A model generated the notes under the pieces. That model saw only the letters and a program-made list of their open reading frames with translations. It was not told the origin of the DNA and did not search any database. A stretch of 64,000 nt of DNA from Aralia elata (Eukaryota > Streptophyta > Magnoliopsida > Apiales > Araliaceae): the NCBI GenBank assembly GCA_034770075.1, contig CM068384.1:40707182-40771181 (forward strand), in the 5' to 3' direction. Below, one piece after another: positions 47,738 through 59,188 of the stretch (the stretch's first letter is position 1; each line of letters begins with the position of its first letter). The position numbers and the translations under genes are program-made.

Positions 47738-48538
47738 TCATCGCCTGTTGCGGCGAATTATAACTCGGAGCTCCCGTCGAGCTAGTATGTCGACCACTCG
47801 GCGCCTAATCACGCGCCTGCTGCTCCCCTCATCCTTGGAGTACCTTCTCACCCTATCCCTCAGCCTGCCAATGGAAGTGGTCAAGCCTAACCTAAGGGAA
47901 TCAATCTCTGCAATCAGGGCTGCCAACTGCTCTCTAGCCTCATCCCTCTCCAGACAAGTAGTCTCCAGCTGATCCTCTACCCGCTCTATCTGTCCTACCA
48001 GCACCACATTCCTCTCTAAGAGGTCATAAACTATCACACCAAGCTGAACAGAAGCCCAACGCCGACCGTGAACCTCTGCCTCTAGCTCGGCAATCCTCTG
48101 GTCCTTTTCCTACAGCTTTTAGGTCAACTCAGCCTTTTCCCCCAAAGTCTGATATGCTAATGACCTGTACTGCTCCTCTCGATCCTGGTGATCCTGGTTC
48201 TGCTCCTCTAAGTGGGCTACTCGATTCTCGAGCTCCTCATTCCTATTTGTTAGCTCTTCGATGATGTCACTAGCAGTAGTGCCCATGCCATCTGCATACT
48301 CAGGTGGCTCATCATCCTCTGTTATTGGATCCTCCTCGGGATCCTCATCCTCTGCCTCATCACTTAACTGCCTTAGCACTCCTCCGGTAACTAGCTCCTC
48401 CTCAGAACCATACTCGGTCTCAGACTCATCCCTAGTGTCCATCATCTCTGGCTCACTTGGTTGCACCTCCATTAACTGCCTTGCGTCCACATGAATGTCT
48501 GTGAACTCGACGTCTCTAGCAGGACTGGACTCTCCCAT
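47738..48538 (-). pseudogene. T2 extra ORF between PBS and gag, coiled coil
   Basis: ATG at 48538 (MGESSPARDVEFTDIH). About 266 codons in one frame, interrupted by TAA near 48119 and TAG seven to nine bases later; the frame is otherwise open to 47738. N-terminal half is strongly acidic (EDEDPEEDPITEDDEPPE) and the middle to C-terminal part is a long coiled coil (NEELENRVAHLEEQ, RIAELEAEVHG, REQLAALIAEIDSLRLG), with a basic C-terminus rich in Arg. The coiled-coil part is weakly similar to the T1 extra ORF. The position between PBS and gag and the sense strand are the same in both. Unknown function. Confidence 0.75.
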
Positions 48539-48786
48539 CTCAGATATCCTACAGCCACAAACAGAAACAAATAGACAGCAAGATGTCAGTGCCAGAATAA
48601 AATATATTCATTGATAAAATGAAGTGATATTTTATCATGCACAACTCGGCTCGATGGATTTCCACAATCCACCTCCAGACATGATCACCAAATGAATCTC
48701 CTCGATTCAGCTCCTAACGTACTCAATACGAGTTTAATACTAAGGTTATAACCTAGGTTTTGAATTCCTAAAGTTTATAACCTAAA
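48539..48786. other. T2 leader
   Basis: Between PBS and extra ORF. It has ataacctaggtttt and gtttataaccta words also present in the T1 leader at 7660-7694. No ORF. Confidence 0.6.
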
Positions 48787-48799
48787 GCTCTGATACCAA
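48787..48799 (-). promoter_or_regulatory. T2 primer-binding site
   Basis: Minus strand TTGGTATCAGAGC, the plant tRNA-iMet PBS, two bases after the LTR. Confidence 0.93.
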
Positions 48800-48801
48800 C
48801 C

Positions 48802-51800
48802 TATGACACCCCCAAATTCAGGTACCAATACCTCGAATCTGGTGCTCACGATAAATTACAGCCATACACCTCTAAACAATATGAATCAACTAAATGCGGA
48901 ATAAATAAACATATGTTGTTCATTATAAAAGGTTTACTACGGTCCCAAGGTCTATAACCTTAAATAAATACATCACGGAATACAATAATAATACAAAACG
49001 ATTCCACGATTACATAACGGGATAGTACATATAACTATTCCTTAAGCTTTCCTTTATCTTTGTCCACTTTGGAACTCCCCGGCTTAACTGCAATAGGTTC
49101 ATGATATAGCAAGGGTGAGCAACTACTTTGCTCAACAAGTTTAAATGAATAAGGAAGATATATCATAAATGAATAAGAATAATAATTGCATAGTTCAACA
49201 ATTTAAGAACATTGAAGAAATAGCTGACAATATAATCAAAGCTCAGATAACATAATGAATATTGATTATTTACTGTTGAGTGGTTCACTAGACCATGAAC
49301 GTTTTGGCCAAAGGATCAGTCATTCAACCAACCCATTTAAACGCCTGGCCCATCAGTAGTACTTGAGGGGATCAGCCTCTCGTACCCTATGTATATGGAT
49401 AACATTTAGCTCTGACTGCATCGAATAACCGACACATTATAATCCCCTAATAAGGGTTGCTCTCTCAGTCCAAGAATCCATACCAACAATCGGTTTGGAT
49501 AGCTTTTAAAATAATAACATGTACATGTCTAGCCAAAACAAATAGCGTAGACTATTTTCTTAAACAGTTCATGAATGAAGAACTTAAACGTTTCACAGTC
49601 CAACAACAGATAATGAATTCAAATACACAAGGTGCGAATTATCTTGGATGTGGAGTAATTTACAATAATTAATCCACTAATATAATTAGAAAGTAATAAC
49701 TCGTTTTGAGTCATGAAACTTGCAACAATATACAACATTTGTATAAAATAGGAAACCTGCTCAAGTATAATTCGAGTAAGGTTAGGGAAAACTTGCAATA
49801 ATATAGAGTACTTGCTCAACCAATAAATAACTCGCACAATAAATGAGAATTGTACGGTTGAGAAAACCTGCCCAATATTAAATTGAGTTAGGGTAAGGAA
49901 ACTTATCTGATGCGCTGCTACAATATTACAACTCACGTTCCTTAATAGCCTACACAATTAAGTACATATTCACATAACAATTAGTCACATTCTGGATGCC
50001 AAATAATGATTTATACTACTCTATATTAAAATCGTCCTAATGATTTGTCACATAAGGACTAGGTTCAAAACAAACGCTGCATCATTAAAAGACATTGATT
50101 GCCACTACGACTACCCAGTCGGGGGTCTCGCTCCCCGGTGAACAAGCGGCTGCCCAGCTCGCCGGTGAGCTGGCGGGGTCTAAGGGGGCAGCGCCCCCTG
50201 GAAGCCAAACGAAATATGCAACCAAGTTATTCAGTTTACGCCTAAGATAACACGACTTTGGTTGACATTTAATATACAGTTAAGCAATTAAGGTTAAGGT
50301 TTAACAAGGTATAAATAACTAACTTGTTCAATCATTTAGGATAGAAATATAAGTGTTGGACCCACTGAAAAGAATTCATTAGGTCCGACCCGACTCGACC
50401 CGATCCGGTCTGACTGACCCGACCCGGTCAAGACACGGAGCTGACGCTGCGGCGTGAGGCTCATTGCTAGAGCTCACACTGCAGCGTGAGTCCCGTGTCC
50501 TGACTCTGCCGCGTGGCGTCGCTGCGGCGTGAAGCTTCGTATTAGAAGCCATACTGCAGCGTGAGCTCCGCTTCCTGTCCTCTGCCATGTAGCGTTGTGA
50601 CGTCAGCTGTTAGGCTTATGAGTGACGCTGCGGCATCACTCTCCAGTAGCCGGATTCTGGGTTTGATCCCAGGTTGAGATTCCGACCTCTGGTCACTCCA
50701 ACCTTTATATCTCCTCCTACACACGGTCAAATTGGTCCATTTTGGACTCTATGGACTCCTAACTCATTGGGCTACAACATATCAAAAATGTAGAGCTACC
50801 CATTAACATTAACAAGTCCAAATCTCTTATCAAAGTACAAAGTTATTACACTATTTTCATGTTTCTTGGTGTTCTTCACCAAAATCAACACCAAATCTTC
50901 GTTTTAACATCTTTTTACTTAATTCCAACTGGGTTAGCTTCGTAACCCATGGAAATACAATACATAGCAACAAATAAAATTAAGAAACACGAAATCGTGG
51001 TTCTACAGTCCTCTAAAATGGTCCGAATGTCCAAGTTCATGTCCAAAGTTCATTGTTCTTGCTCCATTAAGCAAAGGTACGGATTTGTTCCATTTTTGTT
51101 CCACTTTGATGTTCTTAATGGCTTATATAACCTCTTAACAACATTTACAAACAATCATAACAAACAAAAACACCAAGAATCGCCACAAATCCGACCCACA
51201 AGCTTAAGAGCTCAAAACTAAGAAAAACTTGAAAAACTTAACAAGAAATCGAATGGAAAGGATTTGGTTGGTGTTTACCTCTGTAAATCCTTCCTAGATG
51301 ATTAAGAAGTTCGGCTAGGCTTGATTTTGAGGGTTCTTCTTGCTTGGATTCTCTTCTTCCTCCACCCGTGCCTTCTTCTTCCTCTTTTCTTTTTCCGGGA
51401 CTCTCTTCCCTTTTTCCGGCGACTTCCTCCTTCTTCCTTCTTCCTTCTTCTTCAGCTCTCTCTCTCTATCTGCTGAAGCAACTTGGAATGATTTGGGAGT
51501 TGAATGAGGAGCCGATGGAATGGGGAGAGAAGGAATGGTTTGAGAGAAGTGGATGAGTAGTTTCGGGAGAAAATGGGTTCGTTGCTCAAGGTTGTCCAAC
51601 CATTTCAAATGCTTGCCGACAACTCCCTTCATGCTCTCATTTGATTGGTCTAAATTGGTGGGTTGATTCCCTCTTGGAGTAACAAGCCAAAATAAATACT
51701 CAAATACACCAAAATTATATCCGAATACTCCCACTTTTGTACCCAATTTGATAAATAACTCTACCCAAAATTAAAATGGTTATTACCATAATTATTGGGA

Positions 51801-52218
51801 TGGGTAAAAATAATTATTATGGGATTTGTCCATTTATTCGGAACACCCATATTATACTTTTCGGATACGGATAAAATCACGTATCAGCTCAAATAAAATT
51901 TCCGACGCTTGGAAAAATTATTCGTATGCACACACGTATTAACAAAATTATTCAACATCGAAAAAGATGAAAAATATATCTAGCATGAATAGTGCCTCGG
52001 GAAACGTGCCCGGTGAATAATGATTTATCGACGCTACGCGAAATCAATCATTCACTTAAACAAACTATAACACGTAAATTTTCTTGCATTCACATAACCC
52101 AGGTTGTCACACAACCTTTAAATACGTAACACAGAATAATATTAATAAAATATAATATATTCATTAATATTCAAAAATTTAAATTACAAGGCAAAATCCA
52201 AAATTCCCGGTCGTTACA
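48802..52218 (-). repeat. T2 5' LTR
   Basis: 3417 bp, pair of 39313-42730. The terminal TG is changed to TA at 48802-48803. GC array at about 50440-50640; donor-like site at 51278. Confidence 0.96.
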
Positions 52219-52223
52219 ATCGA

Positions 52224-52950
52224 TTCACGATCCTCGACTAAACTACCCTTGGCTATCAACATTTCCATCTCCTTGAAGTAATCCTCTATGCTCTAACTAC
52301 CTTATTTTAGACTTTTCAAACTTCGAACTAACTCCCGGTGGTAGTAGTCAGCATGAACCTCTTTTTCATTACAGCCTTCATCTCCGCCCAAATTTCAATC
52401 AGGCGTTCCCCATACCTTCTCCGGCTGGTTGTTAGTTGATCCCACCAAGTAGCAGTATAAGCTGAAAATTCTGTAGCGGCAAGTTTGACTTTCTTAAGTT
52501 CTGACTAGTTGTTACAGTCAAAAATCCATTTCATCTTCTTCTTCCACTCTAGATATGCTACAAGATCACTCCTACCTTGGAAAGCTGGAATTTTCATTTT
52601 GATGCTATCCAAGTTACCATCTTCTCTATTCCGATCGCCTGTATCCCTAGCTCCTCGCCTCTGATGAATAAAGTCAGATTCACGATCTTCCTTCTCACTA
52701 AATCCTCCTTCATAATAATTTTCTTCCGTTCTAGCTTCTCTTGGTTGCATTCTTCCCTTTTGACGTGCTCCATGAAGATTTTGGGATGGTTCTCCTCGGG
52801 TAGCGCTTAACTGGTCAAAATGCTCATTCAGATGTTCCATCGCCATGTTCAATTTTTTTCCTAATCCTTCGCCATGGCTTACATCATAAACTTCGTATCG
52901 AACTTTGATGGGTTCTCTTCCAAAGTACCTTTATCCTTTGAACTATACAT
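52224..52950 (-). pseudogene. C1 gag N-terminal part
   Basis: Starts at about 52950 (MYSSKDKG...) with an early stop and frame change, then the open stretch 52852-52505 with DSIKMKIPAFQGRSDLVAYLEW and MKWIFDCNN, the conserved core of this Gag type. After a stop at 52505 it continues in frame with LAATEFSAYTATWWDQL to about 52330 and then in a shifted frame to SIEDYFKEMEMLIAKG. T2 inserts at 52223. Confidence 0.85.
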
Positions 52951-53360
52951 ATTTTCTGCAAAACAAGGGTTAGTAACTAAATAATTTCCTTACCACTCCC
53001 TTACGTGTTTCGCTCAAATATTATTTCGCTCGTGTATCACTCGCTGGCTTTTACCCTCGAATGATCTCACACTCTAGGCTTTTACATCTAAATTTCCCTC
53101 TTACAGGTTCTTTTCGAATTTACCAACAAAAAATCTACATTTTTCCAATCAATTCAAAAATCAACTTTTCAAGAACAAAATATAGAAGATATGACTCCTA
53201 ATGATCGCAAACAATCGAAATAACGGAAATACTAATAATATCAAATTTTCTTTTTTGTTTGTACTAACGAATTTTCTCTTCTTTTTTTTGTACTAACGAT
53301 TTTTTTTCACTATATAATCAAATATGAAAAATAAAGATAGATAACTAGCTAGAAAACGTA
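52951..53360. other. C1 leader
   Basis: Between PBS and gag; T-rich, no ORF or repeat noticed. Confidence 0.6.
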
Positions 53361-53374
53361 GCTTTGATATCAAA
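53361..53374 (-). promoter_or_regulatory. C1 primer-binding site
   Basis: Minus strand TTTGATATCAAAGC directly after the LTR; a degraded TGGTATCAGAGC. It includes the palindrome TTTGATATCAAA. Confidence 0.7.
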
Positions 53375-54351
53375 TGATAGACTCCATGACACGCTTGCGT
53401 GAGGTGGTGGTCGTCCGGATCGTTTCTAATAAGTTATAAAGGTGGAACACTCTCAACACCTCAACCCAACGCCTATAAAGAGATGAGAACCTTGGTACAA
53501 TCGATCGCGCTAGGAAATCTGTGTTAAATGGACACCAACAACACCTTAACCCAATGTCTATATGGAGACAAGAACCACAGGTACAATCGACGATTGATGT
53601 GGTAGTGGACGCTACATATAACTATGAATTTGTTGTATGATAAGTCAATAATGAATCTCAAAGAAAAACTAAGAAATTAGCTTAGAAATTCTCAAAGAAC
53701 TAAAAGATAAGAAAACCTCACAAAGTAATTTTATTGAATAAATCTGATGTGTTTTTTGGAATTACAACCATCCAAGCTATTTATACTAGAAAAGAAAAAC
53801 CCTAGAATCCAATAAGAAATCAACTACTAATTGGCAAACAATTTAGAATCAAAAACTAGCTAACAAGCATCCTAACTATATTAGAATTAGAAAAAAATCT
53901 AACAAATCCCTAAAAACATGGAGAAAATCTGAGCAAAAATGCATCCTCAAAAAACACGGCTGGAGATTTTTTGCCCTAGCGCGGGGCGCGCCTGCAAAAG
54001 ACTAGCAATGGCATGGGGCGCGCTGCTACTGCGGAACTCCTACCTCCCCGGTGCGGGGCGCGCCAGTTCCAGTACTATTACGGTGCGGGTCGCGCCGGTT
54101 AGTCAGAAAAGCTTTATTGGCTATTTTTCGCGTCTTCGCTTAGAATAAACACTTGTATCATATTCATGAGCTTGGACTCCAACTTCAATGTCTTCGAACT
54201 AGTTCCTTTGTCACTCCAAGCTTCTTGAATTAGCCTGTTAAGTCCTTCCTTAAAGCGTTTAGCCCGAGCTCTCGTCACAGGTCCAATTGGCACTTGCACC
54301 GAATCCGCTCCATTGATCCCATCCATTCCCGAGCTAAACATGTCCTCATCA
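53375..54351 (-). repeat. C1 5' LTR
   Basis: 977 bp, plus ends TGATAGACTCC and TGTCCTCATCA. Like the 3' LTR it encodes the tail of pol (54330-54114, VQVPIGPVTRARAKRFKEG). GC palindromes at 53967-54105. Confidence 0.9.
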
Positions 54352-54627
54352 AATACCCGGCCACCCACAAGCTTCCTTAGGAAGCTTGGGCAAAAGTCTT
54401 GTAAGTGGTAGTAAGAATTAAATGGCATTTAAAGCCTAAACCTCAAAAGTCCTTAGTTGATCATTTAAACTCAATCATGGTTAGTTGTGAGTTGGTTAAT
54501 GAGGGAGTAGTTAGCAAGAATTGGAGAGTTATAGCGGAATGACCAAGTAAGACCAAAGTTAAGGGGATAACTTGCAAACCCTAGCAAATGTTACCTAATG
54601 ACCACAATACTTACCTCTTGCTTTTCC

Positions 54628-54636
54628 TATAAATAC
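54628..54636 (+). promoter_or_regulatory. T4 LTR TATA box
   Basis: TATAAATAC preceded by C/T-rich sequence. Confidence 0.6.
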
Positions 54637-55587
54637 AAGTCCTTCTCTTCATTAACTTTCACTAATTCACAAGTATAGAGAAGAAACTATTACAATATTA
54701 GGGGAGAGAGAGAGAGGCTCAGATTCAAGGAGGAAAGGAAGGAGAAAAGTTAGCTACTTTGCAAGCTTGATTAAGAGCAAGAAGAAGAAACTACAAAAGG
54801 TAAAAACCCTAAACCCTGAAACCATTTCCTTAGTACTTTAAATGTGATTAAAGTGCATTGTTGGTTGTTGTTGATTAATAGGGATCATGAAGGATCCGAA
54901 GAGATAAGGAGGATGACGTTAGTGGACTTAATCTTACCGGTACTTGCATGAAAGTGAAAACATAACATTAATAATGAGTCAAACCAAGAAACACATGAAA
55001 AACGTTGTTCCTATCGTTCATTGGACTAGCTTAAATCATTGTTAGTAAGTTAGTTTTTAAAATCCAAAAAGAAGGAAATGTACTCATGTGAGTTATGGAA
55101 ATGTTCCAAGTAGAACAGAATAAAAATGTGTTATAACGAAGTTAAGGCGAAATTTTCAGTAAAAGAGGTTAAAATGTTAAGTATCAAAAACCTTAGCTTG
55201 GTACAATTTATGGGCCAAGTTTACGGGTAACAAACGCTTCCGAAAAATATTAGTTTTCTGGGGTTTTGTAGTTCATAGTAAATGTGAGCCGTAGGCTCAA
55301 GAATGAGCTCAATCCGACTTCGGATGAGTAAGTTACGACGACTTGAAAAATTTGACGTCAAAACGTCATATAGCGAAAATTAGATCATGTAGGACTTTTG
55401 AGCCAATTTTTTTTGGCTTGTTAGAGAGTCAGAAAAATTATTCCATCTGGAGGAAGTTGTAGATAATGTTACAAGCTGGAATATGGCCCAAGAACATTCT
55501 GATAATGGATGAGAAAGTTATGAAGTCACGAAGTAGGCACGAGAGTTGCAAGTTAAAGACTTTAAAAAAAAAACTTGAAATTGGGTT

Positions 55588-55790
55588 GGCGCCGCAGCGC
55601 CGCCCCCAGAGTTAATCCAGGCACCGCAACGCTGCTCTTGCAGCCGGGTTGCTGATGAATGGTGTCGCAACGCTTGATATAGAGTAAAAGTGGGCACTGC
55701 AGCGCCGCTCTTGAGGCAGGTTCACTGCAAGCGGGCGCTGCAGCGTCGGTTGTAGGCCAAAGGTGGGCACCGCAGTGCCGATCCTACACC
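55588..55790. repeat. GC palindrome array in T4 LTR
   Basis: Six variants: GGCGCCGCAGCGCC (55588-55601), GGCACCGCAGTGCC (55766-55779) and others with TGCA or CGCA centres. The last shows a paired change that keeps the stem. Background is AT-rich. Confidence 0.87.
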
Positions 55791-57067
55791 AAGCACAGTA
55801 AAGAACTGCTACGTGCTCGGGCGTTGGGCGTTCGCGTAGGCGTGTTAGACGAGCATTGTGCAAATAGCATGACACCGTGCTAAGTCCTAAAAGAAAAAAA
55901 ATAAAGTTTAATACTAAGTTTCGAATAACAGAAAACATTATTAAATATGAATTAAGGTTAATGTAAACCAATGTTTGGCGTCAATTATGTGACTAATTAG
56001 TATGTGAACGTAAACTTAATTATGTAGACCATTCGAAGGGTAAATTAGCGTAAACTTCTAGAAGACGCTTAAGGCAAGTTTCCTAAATTTACTCAACTTT
56101 TATATTTTAGCAAATACCCTAACTTCATTTGATTTTCATATTGAATGCAAGTATTCCTAAACTTTTCACAAGTGTTCAAGTTATGCTATGCATAAACTGT
56201 TACAACTTTTAAGTTCTATTATCCATGAACTACTTATGATGACTGTCAATGCCATTTGATTCGGCTAGACAAAGGTTTAAATATTTTTATCGATTGACTT
56301 ATAAATCTTTGAAATATTATTGATGTTAAGTAGAGCTATCCAACTGAATTATTCGGTTAGGATTCCAATGCATGTATGAGATGAACAACCCTAATATTAG
56401 GGGCAGTTTTAGTCGGTTAATCCGGCAAGGTTGTGAGGCGCCTAAACCAAACGTATATAGTCGTTTAAAAATAAAGTGTTGATCAATATAGAGCACAATA
56501 GGCTGATCACCTAGAAGTGCTCGTAAGCATACCAGTTTACAGTTGAAATACTGTGAAACCTTTTTATGAATGAAAAAGAAATGTTTCAAAATGTTTTAAA
56601 CAAAAGTAAAGTATGATTTCTGTTTATTCAGTACGTTTCATAACTATTGTTCAGTTGCTGAAGAAATATGACATAATTCTTGATTTTGTTATTATACAAC
56701 TGTTATACTTGTTGAGCAATTGAATGTTCATTCTTGCTTTAAATTAAATATTTTCAGTTAAGCCAGACACTGCCGAAGGTTCCCAGAAGGACAAAGGCAA
56801 AGGAAAAGTTAACGAATTGGATTATATTTATCCATATATGTAATAGTTTCATACTATGAAGGATTTATTATTATGAATGATGTAATATTTACTATTATTA
56901 TGGCGATGAATGGTGTAATGGTTATAGAACCTGGGGTTAGAGTAAGACAAATTGTAATAATATAGTAATTATATTTATGTCAATATTATTATGTTGATTG
57001 GGTAGTATCGTGACGCACTGGACCCGAGTTTAAAGGTAGACCCGGATTTGGGGGCATTACAAGAATA

Positions 57068-58143
57068 ATGCCAAGAAGAAGTCAAAGCGACCAAAAAGAG
57101 GCAGAAAACGAGAATAGAGATTAAGCAAATCCTATGCAACAGTTTGTAGATCTTCTAGTAGGGGCAATAAATAGAAACCCTGCCCAAAGTAGATGCAAAT
57201 CCCCCAACGTTGCTAGTGGCAAGTTTCAAAGATTTTAAGAGTGTGGGATTGCCAAAGTTTACGGGGACCACCGAGCCTATAAAGGCTCAATTATGGATTA
57301 AGGAGATAGAAAAGACGTTTATCATTGCCAGAGTCGGAGAGGAGCAAAAGACAACTTTTGCTACCTACATGTTAAAGGGAGAAGCCAACTTCTGGTGGGA
57401 GGCAAACCAGAACAGGGCTAAAGAGGGAGTGGTAGTATGGGAATGGTTCAAGGAGTTATACTTCGAGAACTACTTTCCCAAGAGTATGTAGAGCTGAAAG
57501 GAGATGCAGTTTCTAGAGTTAAAACAAGGGGACATGCCGGTACCCCAATATACTGCCAAGTTCAATGAACTAGCGAGGTTTGCTCCACATCAAGTGGACA
57601 CTGAAGAGAGGAAGACACGTAAGTTTGAGCAAGGGTTAAAGTCCTCGCTCTATGATAAATTATCGGTGTTATAGATCGACTCGTTTAGGACGATTCTGGA
57701 AAAGGCTATAATAGCCGAGGGAGGAAATAAGGCGTTAGGCCAATTTAGTCAAGAGGGACAAAGCAATAAAGCTGAAGGAAGCAATAAGCGAAAATAAAGC
57801 GAAAATAGAAATTCAAGAAATTCTTGAAATAAGCAAAGAGACCCGAAGAAGAGGGTCATAGGGTGTAATAACTGTGGGAAGTGACATACGGGGGTATGTA
57901 TGAAAGCCAAGAAGATGTGTTACAACTGTGGGCAAGAGGGACATATCTCTCCCAATTGCCTCAATCCGAAGAAAGGGGTGTGTTTTAATTGTGGATCGGT
58001 AGATCATCAAGCAAGAAATTGTTCAAAGAAAGGGATAGATTAAGGAAGCGGAAGTAAGGAAAAGAGTGCGGGTAAATTAACCTTGGCCAAGTTTCTGAAG
58101 AAGTAAGATAATACCTCTGATGAAGGTAATATGGAGGGATCAT
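57068..58143 (+). pseudogene. T4 gag
   Basis: ATG at 57068 (MPRRSQSDQKEAENEN), 6 nt after the LTR end, then a TAA and a frame change. The main open part, 57210-57491, encodes FKDFKSVGLPKFTGTTEP, KGEANFWWEANQ and LYFENYFPKSM. Further segments to 58040 carry TAKFNELARFAPHQ, and knuckles CYNCGQEGHISPNC and CFNCGSVDHQARNC, intact in their Cys and His. Several in-frame stops (TAG at 57489, TAG near 57674, TAA near 57796). No protease follows. Confidence 0.85.
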
Positions 58144-58242
58144 AATGTCGTGGAAACTCAAAACAAAGATAAAGATAGAAAAAGTTGTTCCCATCCTTTT
58201 GATGTAATCTTATAATAGTGATTCTGGGGAGGGAATCTTTAT

Positions 58243-58255
58243 AAGGGGGGAAGAA
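58243..58255 (+). promoter_or_regulatory. T4 polypurine tract
   Basis: AAGGGGGGAAGAA directly before TGTGAGAACTCG. Confidence 0.85.
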
Positions 58256-58860
58256 TGTGAGAACTCGAGAAATCAGATAGCCTTGTAATTAGGTTTTCGA
58301 TGTAAATATCTAATAAAATAAATTTTATGGATATTATGATGTATAAATGTGATTTTTGTGTATTTAAAGGTCGTATTATAACCTAGATTGTGTTTACATG
58401 TTAAAATCTATGAATTAAGGTTTCGTAGACGAAAATAAATTTTTCGAGAAAAGACGTAAAAACACTATTCACGCTGAAAAATGCCTTTTTCATTTTTTGA
58501 CTTTTCGAATCACGTCATAGCGTTTATTCGGGAAAGGGAGACATAATCTCTAATAAAATTCACGAATGAAAATTTTTGTGGTTTGGCTAAGGAACGAGTT
58601 AGAAAAACCTAACTAGAAAGAAACTAGAAAACGTAACTAAGTTTCGAAGTAACTGGGCCAAGTTAAGCCTAGGGTTTAGGGTGGCTTGGCTAGGGTTGAA
58701 GCCTAGGGTTAATGTGGCTTGGCTAGGGTTGGAGCTAATGGGAAAGCTTAGGGTTATAACCTAAATTCTTGGAGCCAAAGTATTGGAAGCCAAGTGTCAC
58801 TTGTTGGGAATTTAAGCATGAGGGAGAAATGAAAAGCAAAAAAGTGAAGGGAAGGGGGGA
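58256..58860 (+). repeat. T4 3' LTR, first 605 bp
   Basis: About 90% identical by eye to 28611-29195 of T3. It ends at gaaggggggatg, where a copia LTR fragment begins. Confidence 0.85.
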
Positions 58861-59103
58861 TGTGAAAGTAGCATGCCCTCAAGCCAATCACATTTGATGT
58901 GATGAGTATTTACTTTGTAATCTTATTCATTTATTATAAGAGAATTTATTTAATAAAGACATTCTTCATCCATGTTAATTAGTTGAATTAATAAATGTGA
59001 TAAACCCATAGTTTTCGAGCAATGCTTTTATAATCATGATGTTGATCATGCTAATTAGATCTAAATTCAAGATAACTCAAAACTAAAACGTTCCTAATCA
59101 GTT
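58861..59103 (+). repeat. Copia LTR 5' fragment
   Basis: Starts TGTGAAAGTAGCATGCCCTC, same general layout as the copia solo LTR in T1 (TG...GCCCT..AGGC, then AT-rich with taataaagacattc). It breaks off near 59103, where a 35-bp direct repeat (59105 and 59169) begins. Confidence 0.5.
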
Positions 59104-59188
59104 TCGCTTCTTATGAATCATCTGAGAGAGAGGGATGACTTTTTGCCATGGATGACTTTTTGTTGTGTTTTCGCTTCTTATGAATCAT

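Larger units (their letters stand above)
39313..52218 (-). mobile_element. T2: Tekay/Del-like element nested in C1 gag
   Basis: 12.9 kb, complete: LTRs 39313-42730 and 48802-52218, PBS 48799-48787, extra ORF, gag, protease, RT, RNase H, integrase-chromodomain, PPT. The TSD is gtcga (39308-39312) versus atcga (52219-52223), one mismatch. Removing T2 and one TSD gives a continuous gag reading frame in C1, which confirms the boundaries. Confidence 0.95.
32132..54351 (-). mobile_element. C1: CRM-like Ty3/gypsy element, host of two insertions
   Basis: Minus-strand element: 5' LTR 53375-54351, PBS 53374-53361, gag 52950-52224, then T2, gag and protease 39312-38498, RT and RNase H 38290-36855, solo LTR, integrase 34180-33083, PPT, 3' LTR. 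Removing the insertions leaves about 6.6 kb. The pol ORF extends into the 3' LTR, a hallmark of CRM elements, and the RNase H and integrase motifs fit that lineage. No TSD: flanks are aaagc (left) and aatac (right). Confidence 0.85.
54352..57061 (+). repeat. T4 5' LTR, 5'-truncated
   Basis: Ends GGGGGCATTACA at 57061; homologous to T3 along most of its length (for example gaaatgttccaagtagaac versus the T3 counterpart at 29895) but more diverged. TATA box at 54628, donor-like AAAAG/GTAAAA at 54800, GC palindrome array at 55588-55780. Confidence 0.8.
54352..58860 (+). mobile_element. T4: gag-only Tekay-like element without PBS
   Basis: A 5'-truncated LTR (54352-57061), a 1.2 kb interior with gag only, a PPT, and the first 605 bp of a second LTR (58256-58860) related to T3. 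No PBS and no pol. The structure resembles TR-GAG elements (terminal repeats plus gag only), which depend on other elements. Both LTRs are broken at roughly the same LTR position, so I cannot prove they are a pair. Confidence 0.7.
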
